Source: Amphiura filiformis
Taxonomy: Eukaryota; Echinodermata; Ophiuroidea; Amphilepidida; Amphiuridae
Reading direction: 5' to 3'
DNA: 64,000 bases
Assembly: GCF_039555335.1 (NCBI RefSeq)
Contig: NC_092628.1
Location: 77,068,713-77,132,712 of the forward strand
The first letter of the stretch is position 1. Each line of letters opens with the position of its first letter. Positions 22,212 through 34,100 of this stretch are shown here, piece by piece. The notes beneath the pieces are model-generated. The model saw nothing but the letters and a program-made list of their open reading frames with translations. It made no database searches and was not told the origin of the DNA. A program made the position numbers and the translations under genes.

Positions 22212-23450
22212 CAGTGATGTAGTCGAGTCCTCACCGTCCGAGTCCGAGTCCGAGTCTGAGTCCTTGGTGTCCGAGTCCAAGTCCGAGTCCGAGTCCCTGC
22301 CAATTTCTGATGTCCGAGTCCGAGTCCGAGTCCGAGTCCTCAATGTTCGAGTCCGAGTCCGAGTCCGAGTCCTTTTGTATCAAATTCAAGCCCCGGGGTT
22401 TTCACCAATACTTTATCAACATAGGCATATACTTAACCAGAATTTTAGTTCTATATTATTTTCTTGTAAATACATAATTTGCTAATCCCACCTAGCATGC
22501 CTAGTATTGTTTTGGGGCTGTGCAATAATAATGCGGAGCCCAGGGAGGGGTGAAATTGCAAAAAATGCTTATCCCCTCTCGGCCAGCCAAAAATTGCTTG
22601 CCCACCTCCCCTCCCGGCATGCCAAAAATCTTTGCACCCCCTTTGCACATGCCATTTATTGAGGGTGCCAATTTACAAACTTTAAATGGTGTTGATATAT
22701 GTTACGGCGCAGCGATCAGGAAATTTGCATTATGTAAGCGTTTTCAGTACTGTTTTCTAAGCCTTTTAGAGCGTTTTATTTGAAAGATGCCCCATATGTG
22801 CTAAAAATAGCTTGTTCCCCCTCTCGGCTTGCCAAAAATTGCTTTCACCCTCCCTTTCGATCGGTCAAAAAAATGTTACCCTCAATTTTACAAATTTGGC
22901 CCAATTTTTGTTCACAGACCTCAACAAATATGTTGAAATTTCAGTTCATCAAGCCCCTATTTTTCCCCCAAATAAGTTCTTATAGTTCCCAAAGTTCGGC
23001 GCCGCACACCCCTACCAAAAATTTAACTTGAGTATTAGTATTATTCATGTTCATTCTAGACTTGCGTTTAACAAAGCAGTCATGCCAAAACAAAAGAATA
23101 TGATTAAAATCCATTTAACCAATTAAAGATATTTAACTGAAAGCAAACTTGCTTTTTGGTTGTAGCCTACTTTTATTTACAAACTGAATTTATTTGCATG
23201 CAAAATTACGGTACTTAAATTAATCATGTGATGTGATCATTGATCAAGCATAAGAAGAAGTTTACAATGAACAAAAATAAAAGACCTAAAAAAGCCCTAT
23301 TTTGCGGGATTCGAGGAGGACTCGAAGCCGAGTCCCCGAGTCCTTGGGGTCCAAGTCAGAGCGAGTCCGAGTCCTTAGCTTCCGAGTCCAAGTCCGAGTC
23401 TGAGTCCTTGAAAAAGGACTCGAGTCCGAGTCCCGAGTCCTCCAACACTG
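22212..23450. mobile_element. Second GGACTC hAT-type element, reverse orientation
   Basis: Flanked by a perfect 8-bp duplication ATTAAGGC (22204-22211 and 23451-23458). The ends are CAGTGATGTAG and CCAACACTG. GAGTCC hexamers lie near both ends. The interior matches, in reverse complement, the 680-2418 element (for example the CAAATTCAAGCCCCGGGG tract), but the copy is about 500 bp shorter, so it is internally deleted or a related subfamily. Confidence 0.85.
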
Positions 23451-23773
23451 ATTAAGGCTTTAAAGAGTACACTGAAATCATTCCATGAATAATTGTAGTA
23501 GTACTATATTAATGGAAGAGGGTATGTTAGTAATTAAAGTTTGATATGTGGAAACCTTGTGTTTGTAGTTTTAATGTTTTATTAAATGTTTGTGTCTTCT
23601 TTCTGTTAGCAGACTATAATTATTAGGAAATATACATGCAACATTTATATTATTTTAGAAATATCATAAAGAAAGTCCTGAAAACACTGGCCTGCTCCAC
23701 ACCATCCATGCAGCTCAGACTTGTATCCTACATTTTCTAAGTTGATATACTATACTAGACAGTCAGGAATCAG

Positions 23774-24374
23774 GCATGATAATTTCCACACATGTAGGCC
23801 TACCTGGTCCAAAGTTTATTTTTAGAAGCATTTTGTATTTGACCCCAGTGACTGACTGCTATGATGTCACAAGAGGTCGGGCCTACAAGGGTAAAAATGT
23901 CAAATTTCTGCAATTTTACACCTAATTATCGATTTCAAAAATGTATAGCCTGTGCTATCTATAACCTACTGTTACATGTAAGGGTTATTCTACAAAAACC
24001 TAATTTTGGGGTCAAAATTGCACATTTTTGGCTGTACATGGGTAAAAATTTCAATTGATCCTTAACTTCCATTACTCAAAACATTAACAAGTAGAGTTCA
24101 TTTTAGAACGGCAAGTACGATACCATTTCTTGATTCTCATCAATAAAAATAATTTGCAACCATTTTCGCCCAAAACGGAGCAAGTTAAAAATGTTGACTC
24201 CCGTACAACCAAAATAGGCCTATTGTTGTTTTGACCCAAATATTAGGTTTTGTAGGATAACTCTCTTTACCACTGTATGAGCTTTGTGACCACTAGGGGT
24301 AAAATCCAAAATGCCGCCACATCTTAAAATAAACTTTGGACCATGAACTTGATGTGTGGAAACACTTATGCTTC
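23774..24374. repeat. Large foldback, about 600 bp
   Basis: Left arm (TTTCCACACATG, GGTCCAAAGTTTATTTT, then AACCTAATTTTGGGGTC) is echoed in reverse complement by the right arm (GACCCAAATATTAGGTTTTG, AAAATAAACTTTGGACC, ATGTGTGGAAA). No target duplication recognised. Confidence 0.65.
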
Positions 24375-24452
24375 TATCAGAAAGTGCACAATTGTACCGA
24401 ATTTGGGAGTTAGCAGCTTAACTACTATAAAAATTACCAGCCTGGTTTACAA

Positions 24453-25120
24453 TTAAGGGCTGGGGTATGAACGTTTGGACAGTATTTATTTTGGGACATT
24501 AGAGCACATCAGACATATCGAATTGCATTCTGAATACGAAGAATGTCATTCTGATATCAAATAATTTTGGTTTTTGAAAGTCGCAATTTAATACACATTT
24601 TATGGCAAATCATTAAAAATTGATATTTTTGATATTTAACAGTACTCGAAGTAAACTTTATAAATCTGATGATTTATACTTAACGTGTATGTAGGTGGGA
24701 TGAAATGCCGACGATCAATTGAAAATTTTGACCTTTTCGTATTGAAGATATGGATTTTTTCCCCAAACACCAAAAAAATTAGGTCTTTTGGGGAAAAAAT
24801 CTATATCTTCAATATGAAAGGTCAAAATTTTCAATTGACCGTCGGCTTTTCCTCCCTGCTACATACACATTAAGAATATATCATTAGATTTATATAATTT
24901 ACTTCGAGGACTGTTATATATCAAAAATTTGAAAAATATCAAATTTTTATAATTTGTCATAAAATTTGTATTATAGGCCTATTGTGATTTTCAAAAAATG
25001 AAAATTATTTGCTATCAGAAAGACATGCTTCGTATTCAGAATGCAATTCGATAGGTCTGAGGTGCTCTCATGTACCACAAAAAATACTGTCGCAATAAAC
25101 GCTCATTTTAGATCCCTTAA
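24453..25120. mobile_element. TTAA-bounded palindromic element, 668 bp
   Basis: Starts TTAAGGGCTGGGG and ends CCCTTAA, with arms pairing almost to the centre near 24780 (for example ATCGAATTGCATTCTGAATA at left and its complement at right). A TTAA target with AGGG-type termini fits Kolobok-like or piggyBac-like non-autonomous elements; I favour Kolobok on the GGG end. No transposase frame. Confidence 0.72.
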
Positions 25121-25990
25121 TGCAGTGGCGTAGCCAGCACTTTTTCAGACGGTGGGCATAAGGGGACAAGCCAACGTTTAAGCGGGGAAAACTTTGACGA
25201 AAATGATAAAAACAAAAATGGGCTAAAACAAGTACAAAAAAAGGCCCCAAATCTCAAATATTAGGACAGCCAGCATCCCACAGGGGGGGGGGGGGCAGCT
25301 GCCCCCCTTTGCATAGGTGTAGATCCTCGGGGATGGATAAATCCCCCAATATTTTTCTACTTGGGAACATACAATCACCCCCCCTATGTTAAATTAACCT
25401 CATATTTTGCCATTTTATCCTTAAAAAAAGCCAATTTAATCCACAGTGTACCACATTTCACTGGTTTATCTTCAACACATGCCAATTTTTTTCATGCGCA
25501 TTTGTACTAACATAAACACATGAACAGTACTTCTTTTGTTGCCAAAAGGTTCTGGATTCACTAGGCCTATAGGCCTATTTAATGAAAAAAAATTCCAACC
25601 CAATAATGTCAAAAAGAAATCTACGCCACTTCCCCTTTGCCCCCTGGCTATATACCACCGAATTAATGATCTATGGGCTTGGGAGTGTACTCCACACTTA
25701 TGCCACCCCCTCACATAAACACTACCCAGACCCGTAGCCAGGATTTTTCTTGGGGTGCGGTGGGCTCAAAATCAAAAGTGAACCTTTTGTGAATTGTTCC
25801 TTTAAAAAAAAGCCAATCGTGAATCCAATCGTGAGTTTCAATGTTTTTACCAAACAAAAATGGACCTTATGTGAAATGTTCCTTCAAAAGGGATTTTTTT
25901 ACAGGGAAAAAATGACTTTTTTGTATTTGGATTGGCATGGTGGGGGCGGGGGGCGTTGCACCTCAAAAACGAAAATATTAAGAAAGTAAA
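25121..25990. other. Degraded hAT-like fragments, no gene
   Basis: CAGTGGCGTAGCCAGCAC at 25123 and CAGACCCGTAGCCAGGATTT at about 25727 look like hAT left ends, and TCTACGCCACTTCCCC near 25619 like a right end, but none pairs cleanly with a duplication. Confidence 0.4.
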
Positions 25991-26180
25991 GAAACAAAAA
26001 CCATTTATTCACAATTATGATGAGCATAGTGCATGATAGGGTCTTCAAACGCAAGTAAATATGCATTTTAGTAGACCAAAGGTTGTTTCTACACAGAAAA
26101 TTACATTAACTTGTTTAGTTTGAAACAAACAATAGCCAACTTGCAACTAAATTTATGCAAGCCCAGCAAACAATAACTAA

Positions 26181-26958
26181 AGGTGGTATTGGATGCATTT
26201 TCTAGAAATTAGGAAATGCTTTGAGCATGTTTTAAACAGATTAATTTAGTAGGGTAAAGTACACTGATCAATACGCCTTTTATTTGGAGCAGATCGGACA
26301 TACGGTTTTCAAAATACATCGATTTATATGTTCTTTGTATCCTATTGTTTTTGTCAATAATCAATATAGTTAATGAGCTAAAAAGACTTGAAAGGCTCAT
26401 TAATATGTAATTTTGTTAATATTTTGCTAAAAACCAATGCATAAATGTTCAGGGTACTTTTATTTTGTATACTTTTGCCCTGAAACTTGGTCAAAGTGTT
26501 TCTAATGTGTTCTAATGTATTATATAGTGAAGCCGCCCTCTCATTTGCATATTGCATAATTAATGAGCTAATTTGCATAAATGCTAATTAATTATGTAAA
26601 TATGCAAATTAGGGGGGCGGCTTCACTATATAATACATTAGAACATATTAGAAACACTTTGACCAAGTTTCAAGGCAAAAGTATGCAAAATAAAAGTACC
26701 CTGAACATTTATGCATGGATTGTTAGCAAAATATTGGTAAAAATTATATGTTAATGAGCTTCTCCAGTCATTTTAGCTCATTAACTTTATTGATTATTGA
26801 TAAAAACAATAAGATATAAAGAAAATATTCAATTGACATATTTTGAAAACCGCGTATGTCCGATCTGCTTCAAACAAAAGGCATATTGATAAGTGTGCTT
26901 TGCTCTACTCAAGCTGTTTAAAACATGCTTAGAGCACTTTCATAATGCCTCCATAACC
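26181..26958. repeat. Large foldback, about 780 bp
   Basis: Long arms pair around a centre near 26570. Examples are GGGTACTTTTATTTTG/CAAAATAAAAGTACCC and GCCGCC-containing arms with CACTATATAATACATTAGAA. The loop is AT-rich with ATGCAAATT/AATTTGCAT palindromes. One arm recurs at 5590-5826. It ends about 27 bp before a TATA box. Confidence 0.8.
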
Positions 26959-26984
26959 CCCGGCCATAACCAGTTCATCAACAC

Positions 26985-27367
26985 TATATAAAAGGTATCA
27001 ATCGTGAATGAACCTGATTGGTCAGAAGTTTGCGCGTGTGATGTTTGTGACGTCAAGAGAGGGCGACATGACAACAATCTGAGTAGCACTTGGTCGTCGA
27101 ATTTTTGGTGTCATCGCGGCGCCAGTGCAGGCACCATTCTAACTCGACCACAATTTGTTGGAATTTCTCTTAAATCTCTGGTTCAACAGTTTCATCAGTA
27201 ACGCTATTCAATTTCGAAGGAATCATGAATAAATAAGAGCTGCTGAATCATGCCAGCCGGCCCGTAATCGTGTCAGTATGACAAGCCAAAATCTGCATCC
27301 ATTTCATATGAATGGGCACCACATCATCGACTAAAGTCAAAGTTACTGAAAAGACTAAAAACAAAGG
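26985..27367 (+). promoter_or_regulatory. Candidate core promoter and 5' UTR exon
   Basis: TATATAAAAGG at 26985-26995, an inverted CCAAT (GATTGGTC, 27016-27023) and a perfect cAMP-response-element palindrome TGACGTCA at 27048-27055 cluster in a locally CpG-richer stretch, unlike the flanking DNA. A donor-like AAAGG-GTAAAT occurs at 27367/27368. Since the coiled-coil gene's first coding exon follows an acceptor (TTTTAG at 30661-30666), an untranslated first exon here is plausible. This is inference; the TATA box may instead belong to transposon debris. Confidence 0.35.
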
Positions 27368-27736
27368 GTAAATAACATTTTTTTAGCGCTTTGTACTAGT
27401 CGAATTATTTCAATGAAGCAAATGGGGGGGGTCAATCGTAGCTTAGGGGAAGTTAGGCCCTACATTTATGTAAGCTTAAGTTAACATTATACAGGTGTGA
27501 TGGTGTAGGCTAGTAGTAGTACAGGCCAGCATGCCTGGCCAGGTATAGGGCTAAGCCTAAGCTAAGACTAGAGTACATGTAGAGGCCGGCAGTCCTTTCT
27601 ATAGACCACCTTCCATCCAGCCTGCGGCCCAGGATCTTTTTCGACCAGGGATCAGAGGTGGGAAACTGAAAGGAGGAGGGCTAGCTAGCTAGTGCAAATG
27701 CCCTCAGTCACATGGTCATGTTAGTCATACTCATAC

Positions 27737-27968
27737 TAAAGTTGTTTTCAATAAACTTCTGTGGTCCGGGTACGCGCTGGTGAATTGCGATCGCGTAGAA
27801 GTGACAAGGTCGCCTACTTCGCGCCGCACCGAAGACCAATGGGTCAGCCGGCTTGTTGTCAAGTGCATTGATCAGCCAATCAGCGTGATTGTTTATTGCT
27901 TTTGTGTTTACGCTCGTGTACGCGATACGCACAGGCACTACCACAGAAGTTTAAAGAAAACAACTTTA
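27737..27968. mobile_element. MITE, 232 bp, 4-bp target duplication
   Basis: Terminal inverted repeats of about 28 bp: TAAAGTTGTTTTC then AAACTTCTGTGGT at left, ACCACAGAAGTTT then GAAAACAACTTTA at right. Flanked by ATAC (27733-27736 and 27969-27972). The interior is CpG-rich with no coding capacity. Superfamily not assigned. Confidence 0.78.
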
Positions 27969-28084
27969 ATACTATTAAATAGCCATGCATGCCTTCGATG
28001 CCACCACTGTAGGGACTGCCTTTTGAGGAGAGCCAGAGCAATCACTCTCTACTGCTTGCCTTACATCTGATATAGGAGAGTAAT

Positions 28085-29060
28085 TTCTAGCTCTAGGGGA
28101 CAGTCATCGGTCCACTTGGATTTTTGATCTTCATCAACGATCTGCCGTGGAGAGTTGAGAACCATGTACGGTTGTTCGCAGATGACTGTCAAATATACGT
28201 TCAACCCAGGGAAATGTAAAGTCATCATGCAAATCACTTCCAAAAGAAATCTCCCGAAGTCAGAGTTCAACTTTTGTGGAGAAGAACTTGAAGAAGTAAA
28301 TATAACCATCCATACCTAGGAGTTCAACAAGACAGTAACATGAAATGGACTTCACACATAAACCAAATCATGGCCAAGGCAAACAGAACACTTGGTTTTG
28401 TCAAGAGAAACCTCTGGTTCACCACCCAGGAAATCAAAGCCACATCAGCCTACAAAACGCTCACAAGCCCGACTTTGGAATATGCATCGTGTTCCCGATC
28501 GTGTGCATGGGACCCCCACACCCAAGTAGACATCAAGAAGGTCAAAAGCATACAGAGAAGAGCAGCTAGATTCACCATGAACAACTACAAGAGAAATAGC
28601 AGCGTAACCAGTATGCTGAACACTTTGGAGTGAGACTCACTGCAAGAAAGGCACGCCTAGCCATGATGTTTAAGATCCAGAATGGACTTGTGGGCATCGG
28701 CCGAGACACATACCTCACAGACTGCAACGACACCAGGACAATTTCGGCGTGAATCAGAGAATCGATTCTCGCAAAGATTCTCGTAAACAGATTTGCGTGA
28801 ATCAAAGTTGATTCTCGCAAACGTTTGTAGTTTACACAGAAGTTGATTTGTGCAAATTTATTTTCGCAAATTTATTCTGCAAGAATCAAGATTGATTCTC
28901 GCACTGTGAAATGAATTCTGACCTTGCAAGGACATACTCAAGAGCCAAACTACAAAGGGGCAACACAACCAAGAATGTTTACAAGTACTCCAACTTCCCA
29001 CACACGACTACTGACTGGAAACACCCTGACGGAAGGCATCACAACCAGGGTCTTAGCTAG
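28085..29060 (+). pseudogene. Decayed non-LTR retrotransposon reverse-transcriptase fragment
   Basis: The translation contains GPLGFLIFINDLP, then RLFADDCQIY with the catalytic FADD at 28175-28186. In the same frame follows KWTSHINQIMAKANRTLGFV, and then a tract ending in WDPHTQVDIKKVKSIQRRAA and RFTMNNY: the palm and thumb/C-terminal part of a Jockey/CR1-like reverse transcriptase. A stop separates the two blocks near 28217 and a frameshift follows near 28633. The frame then resumes with ARKARLAMMFKIQNGL and, after an insertion (28745-28905), NVYKYSNFPHTTTDW. The 5' part, endonuclease and 3' tail are absent, so it is a dead, 5'-truncated copy. Confidence 0.85.
28745..28905. repeat. GAATC-palindrome-rich insertion within the LINE fragment
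   Basis: Repeated GTGAATC and GATTCTCGCAAA motifs in both orientations (for example GAGAATCGATTCTCGC) interrupt the LINE frame. It looks like a small foldback or clustered hairpin repeat. Confidence 0.6.
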
Positions 29061-30660
29061 CCACCGGTCTGGCTGTCATTTCAGATGGCCAGTTTGCTCC
29101 TGGGACGGGCAAAATTAATGCCTTTGACAGATGCCATATTATAAATTCATAACCTCATTAATATACGCGAAGCCTGTAATCCAATCAAAAGAAATTGATT
29201 ACCTGACCGCGCACTAATTGCGAGGTCATTAATAACTCACAATGACTCGGACGGCGCAACAATGACTTCTGATGCGGCGCGTGCATGTATAAGCTACGCG
29301 TTATGTCAGCGCACACGCCTCGCGATGCCGTCTCGCTTCTGTGATTGGTAGCTCTTGTTGTCGGCGCGAATGTTATATTCGCCTGGTTGATTTTTTTTTG
29401 TAGGTGCGGTAGGTTACAACAATGATTAAAACTGGTTATATTTAACAGCGTTTTATGGCATAAAATAACATAAAATGCCATTTTGATTTGTTCAAAATAT
29501 TAGATACGACGGTGATGAATGACAATCTTTGCACCATCTATTTTGAGGTCATTGTGTTTGTTTTGAGCCTCAAAATAGATGGTGCGCAGTTATTATTGTC
29601 TAATTGTATGTTTTGAGAAGCTAATTGACCTTTTTAGTAGACCCAATTTGTAGAACAAGGCCAAATCAGCACATATTTGAACTCTTTGAACCCCCATGTT
29701 TTAAAGGTCAAAATAATTAGGACAGGCAATTTTATTCAAATGACGGGCAACCCACAATTTGTAGCTAAGACCCTGATCACAACAGCACTAACTCTGCAGT
29801 TTCAGGAGGCGGCTCGCAAAGTAAGTTTTTTCGTACACTCTCACATTATTTGTGCGCACATTCGACCTGACCTAAAGTTAGATCGAGCTGGGATGGAAAA
29901 GAACATGGGGGATCAGCAAAATTTACTGTCAGGTTCCTGATTATACAGTGGTTGCTTCAAAATGATTTCAAAACGATTTAGAGTGCAATACTCATAACCT
30001 GCAACTTGTAAGTTCATTTTTTAAAGCACTTTGATTCTTTTTTATTTGAAAATCCAGCAAGTCCTAATATCTTAAAATATAAATTGTTTCTCCCATAAAC
30101 GTGATCGATATCCTAGCATTGTCGCACCCCTCCACAACCCTATCCCCCATAGCGATGGCTCTGTATACGGGTTGGAATTTTTGACACTTGCGTTAGAGGG
30201 GAGGGGGTTAGCCTTCTACTGAAAGGACTTTCGTTTATAGGACTTTTGGGTTGTTCCCAAATTTGGGACATGCTGGGGTCACACATGTGAATGTCAACAA
30301 AAAAATAGGATTTTACCAAAAAGTGTTCTTGTCAAGCATGTTATGTTTGTGACTGCCCTAGAGCAAGTCAGTTAACCCTATGAGAACTACCTGCCGATTG
30401 GCCAAAATGAATATTGTGTCCAATTTTGAACCAATCAAGGAGGGTATTAATAAGATCATCTGCAAATGAAGTTTCAGTTTGACCATAAATTGTTTTTAAA
30501 AGCCTAGTCATAATTGGTAATGAAATGAGCATTCAAGTTATCAATCAATCAGAAATGCTGTTAGATGACCAGTAGTGTCCAGGGGGTTAAATCAATTTGT
30601 GAAGATTTATGATATATGTATATAACAACCATCTTTCTTTTTTGTCCCAATGTAACAATC
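29061..30660. other. Upstream region or 5' intron of the coiled-coil gene
   Basis: Apart from the hairpin at 29530 I see no gene. A CpG-richer patch lies at 29210-29380. Confidence 0.35.
29530..29588. repeat. Perfect short inverted repeat
   Basis: GCACCATCTATTTTGAGG pairs with CCTCAAAATAGATGGTGC around a ~19-nt loop. A hairpin or tiny MITE. Confidence 0.8.
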
Positions 30661-30694
30661 TTTTAGAAAAAAGTCATCATCATCACCAACAGCC

Positions 30695-31119
30695 ATGGCT
30701 GAGCAACGTAGCAATACACAACAAGATATACCGCCCAAGACTACAAGCACTCAACAAGATGAAACTATTATCACCCAAGACCAGAGCCATCGGTCCTTAA
30801 CAGATGATCCAACAACAGGGAAAGAGAGCACAGAGTCTGAAGATCAGAACCGTCATCCCTCTGGATATGCTATTGAAGGAGGGAAAGACATGGCATCAAC
30901 TTCAGGTCATCAAGATCGCAGCCGTCAATCCTTCACAGATGATCCAGCACCAGGCAAGGAGAGTACAACAGGAGGTGATGATGATGTCATACCATCAACA
31001 ACTCAAGAACCACAGAAAACTACAAGCGCCACCAATCAAGTCAGACACCTGTCGCTGTACAAGGAGATCTTGTCACCATTGGCTAAAGGGGTACAGAGTG
31101 TTCCCATCTTTGCTATGAG
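30695..31119 (+). CDS. Coiled-coil gene, coding exon 1
   Basis: Exon probably begins at 30667 after TTTTAG, with 28 nt of 5' UTR. Residues 1-141: hydrophilic, Ser/Thr/Gln/Asp-rich. Repeats the pattern S-x-TDDP-x-x-GKEST twice (30793 and 30931 onward). Ends before GTAAGA, phase 2. Confidence 0.88.
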
Positions 31120-34100
31120 GTAAGATGTTTGTTGTATTGTCATAGACATGAATCAAAATTCAGGACTCAACAATGATTTTCAGTAGTCAGGTATTAATGA
31201 TGGGACCCGACCCATTCATGGATCAACCGGGCGGATCAACCCTCCCTTAACTAAAAATCTGTGACATTTAGACTCGGACTACTATTCTGAGAATCAGTAT
31301 GGAAACTTATGGTTAATGATTTCAATGGGAAATAACCTTGGGAATTAACCTAAAGTTGATGATAACAAACTGAGCATAAAAATTATATGGATTTTTCCCA
31401 AAGAAATAAAGGAGAATCAGGACTTTTCAGGGATGGAGTAAAATTTTGTCAGTATTCATTTTTGACCAGGACTGCATACTGAACTAACCGCTGCTCATGC
31501 GGCACCCTCACAGACTATGCAGAATGGAAATGCTTTGTGGTAACACAAGTGCATTTTTGTTGTAAACTTGTTTCCACATGCTGTCAGCAAGGACCCAAAT
31601 ATACCCAAAGCCTCTTCCTCCCTAGCCAAAGGCACTATGCATGGTGTTATTATAGGGAGTCCAATTTTCCTGATCATTCTGATGTTGTTGCGAACCCTTA
31701 TTTTGGGGTATCACAATGATTATTAATTAATAGACAGAAATCTGACAACTAAGAGCAAGACATAAATTGATGATTCACTTAAGGCTTTATTAACGATAGC
31801 GTATATGATCATGAACATGCTGCGAATATACTCAGAGTAAACAACAAACAACAGACTGATTACTCTTACCAAGCACGTGGCTTATATAGGGCTCATTAGC
31901 ATACGATCAAAACTTTGTTGAGGTCAAACTGCAGATTTCAGGCAGGTCAACCATACATTTTTGGAGTAACCCTGGGGGCGATATCTTCGCCTATTTTCTG
32001 GGCCCAGATCTGTGGATTTGTTCTCGCCAAACTATTTGTAGCAGTGCACGTCCGTGGATCTGAATCTGTGGTTTTGGAACCACACCTATTTTTTTGAATC
32101 ACCATCTGTGGTTCAGTTTACCCTGAATATTGGCTACTCTTAATTTAGCATGTTTAGTGTCATAAATTAATGATAAGACAAATCTTATATAGGCCATAAT
32201 CGTGCATAATTATTATTAAACATGATCTAACAGGATCATAACACTATCTTATTTTTCCTACATTCATTTTCAAGATGAGTGAAGTGACATTTTATCAGTC
32301 TCATTGACCTGTTTTCTTACATGAATGGTTTGTTGCTTTCTTGCAGTCCTACTCAAGCCAAGAAGTTTGCTGATTCAGGGTTTGTTAAGCCTCATACAAG
32401 TAAAGCAGAACTGAGCCTCTCAAAAAGTCGCAATGTGAAAGCATCTGGAGCAGCAGAACTCAGGGAGAAGTTACAATCTTTAAGTAAGATTTGTTGTAAC
32501 ACAAGCTACATGAACTCACAGACATAATTTTGATATTAAATTGGATCGATTAAGCCCATATTTATTGGTCGAGCAATTAGTTTTAAAATATTGGACAATA
32601 CATAGTCGAGTCCAATATTTTAAAACTCATACAAAATGTAGCGAGACCAATAAATATTGGACGTATAGCATCCAATTTTATCATTATTATGTTTTGGATC
32701 CAATATTTTCACACACTTGAATTCATCAAAACATCACTATAACAATTTCTAATGTTGAAAATCATTAAATATATGATTATCTTAAAATTGCCTTAAAATA
32801 AATGAAGAATATTATTTTTGATTCCTTCTAAAATTTAATTTCAAGCTTAACACAAGTATGTTATGATTTTGCAGAATGCCGAATATGTGTTTGTAGTTAA
32901 AATCATGGGATCAGAGCCAGAGGGCAGCATAACAATTTTATAACAGTGAAATGTTTTAATTTTATTCAATGTGGTGAGCTAAAGAGGGCAGCATACAGTT
33001 AATAGTGCCATCTGATCCTTGGCCTCTAATTCAAGAGAATTCATGTGATTTATATGAATAGCTATTTGGCATTCTGCAAAAAAAATTGTAATGATAACAT
33101 TATAAAACAACTGACATTAATTGTCTTTTTCTCCAGTAATTTAGCAAAACTAATGGTTGTTGTTTTTATATTGGTAAATAAGTTTAACTTGTTACACCAT
33201 CAAAGGCTGAACACTTTACACATGTGGACACTGGATGATACTGTTTAATTGGTGTGATTCATTTATTTATTAAGCATATTATTATTAATTACAAAATATC
33301 AATTTAATTGATATTATTCCTCATTAATAAGTCATTACATCATATTATACATCATTTCAATGTCGTTATTTGTTTTCAGCTGAAGACCTCAATAAGGTAA
33401 CATCTGCCAACAAGGTAGAGCCATCAAAGGAGTCATCAAAGGAGATGGCTGTGGTCCAGGAGGGGTTGGACAGCAGTAGCTGTAATAGTTCAGAAGGGGA
33501 GGCTGTAGTAACTGTACATATGCAATCACTCAGCTTATCAGCATTAGACCATCAGAAGAATAACACTGATGAAGGGAAGGGAGATATGTCAAATACGACT
33601 ACAAATAGTAAGGTGGTTTTACTACTTTTGACTTGCCATGAATGTGACGAGTCTTGGATTTTGATCTAAAGGATTACCCAGTTGAATTACATGATCTCTA
33701 CCAGTTAAGTTTAATACTTAGAGGGGGGGGTCAAAAGTCTGATTATGTTTGTAAAAAACTCGTTAAAATGTAATGCAATTCATGTCTTCAAACAAGATCT
33801 TTGTGACTTCAATTCTCCTAATTGTAAAAGCAACTAAGTAACAGTGCACAAGTTCTGTTTTTAAATATCCATTTGTCAGAAGTAAGACAAAAATAATCAT
33901 GTCTTCTTATACTGGCAGAGATCTCATTTAGTATCATTCATTTCTCAATTTTCTAGTTCTAGGAACATCATCCACCCTATCTGACACAACGCTCCTTGTG
34001 ATAGAGAAGAAAACACACCAACAAGGAAAAAAAGCCCGCAGTAAATCTCAGTCCTTCCTCAAGCTGTCCTCCTCTAGCCTGAAGCTTCTGTCCCTCAAAA

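Noticed and set aside
25123..25990. Complete hAT element starting CAGTGGCGTAGCC
   Set aside because: No matching right end or CCTTAATG duplication found.
27004..27201. Open frame beginning MNEPDWSEVC
   Set aside because: Overlaps the candidate promoter/5' UTR; no similarity recognised and no continuation by splicing.
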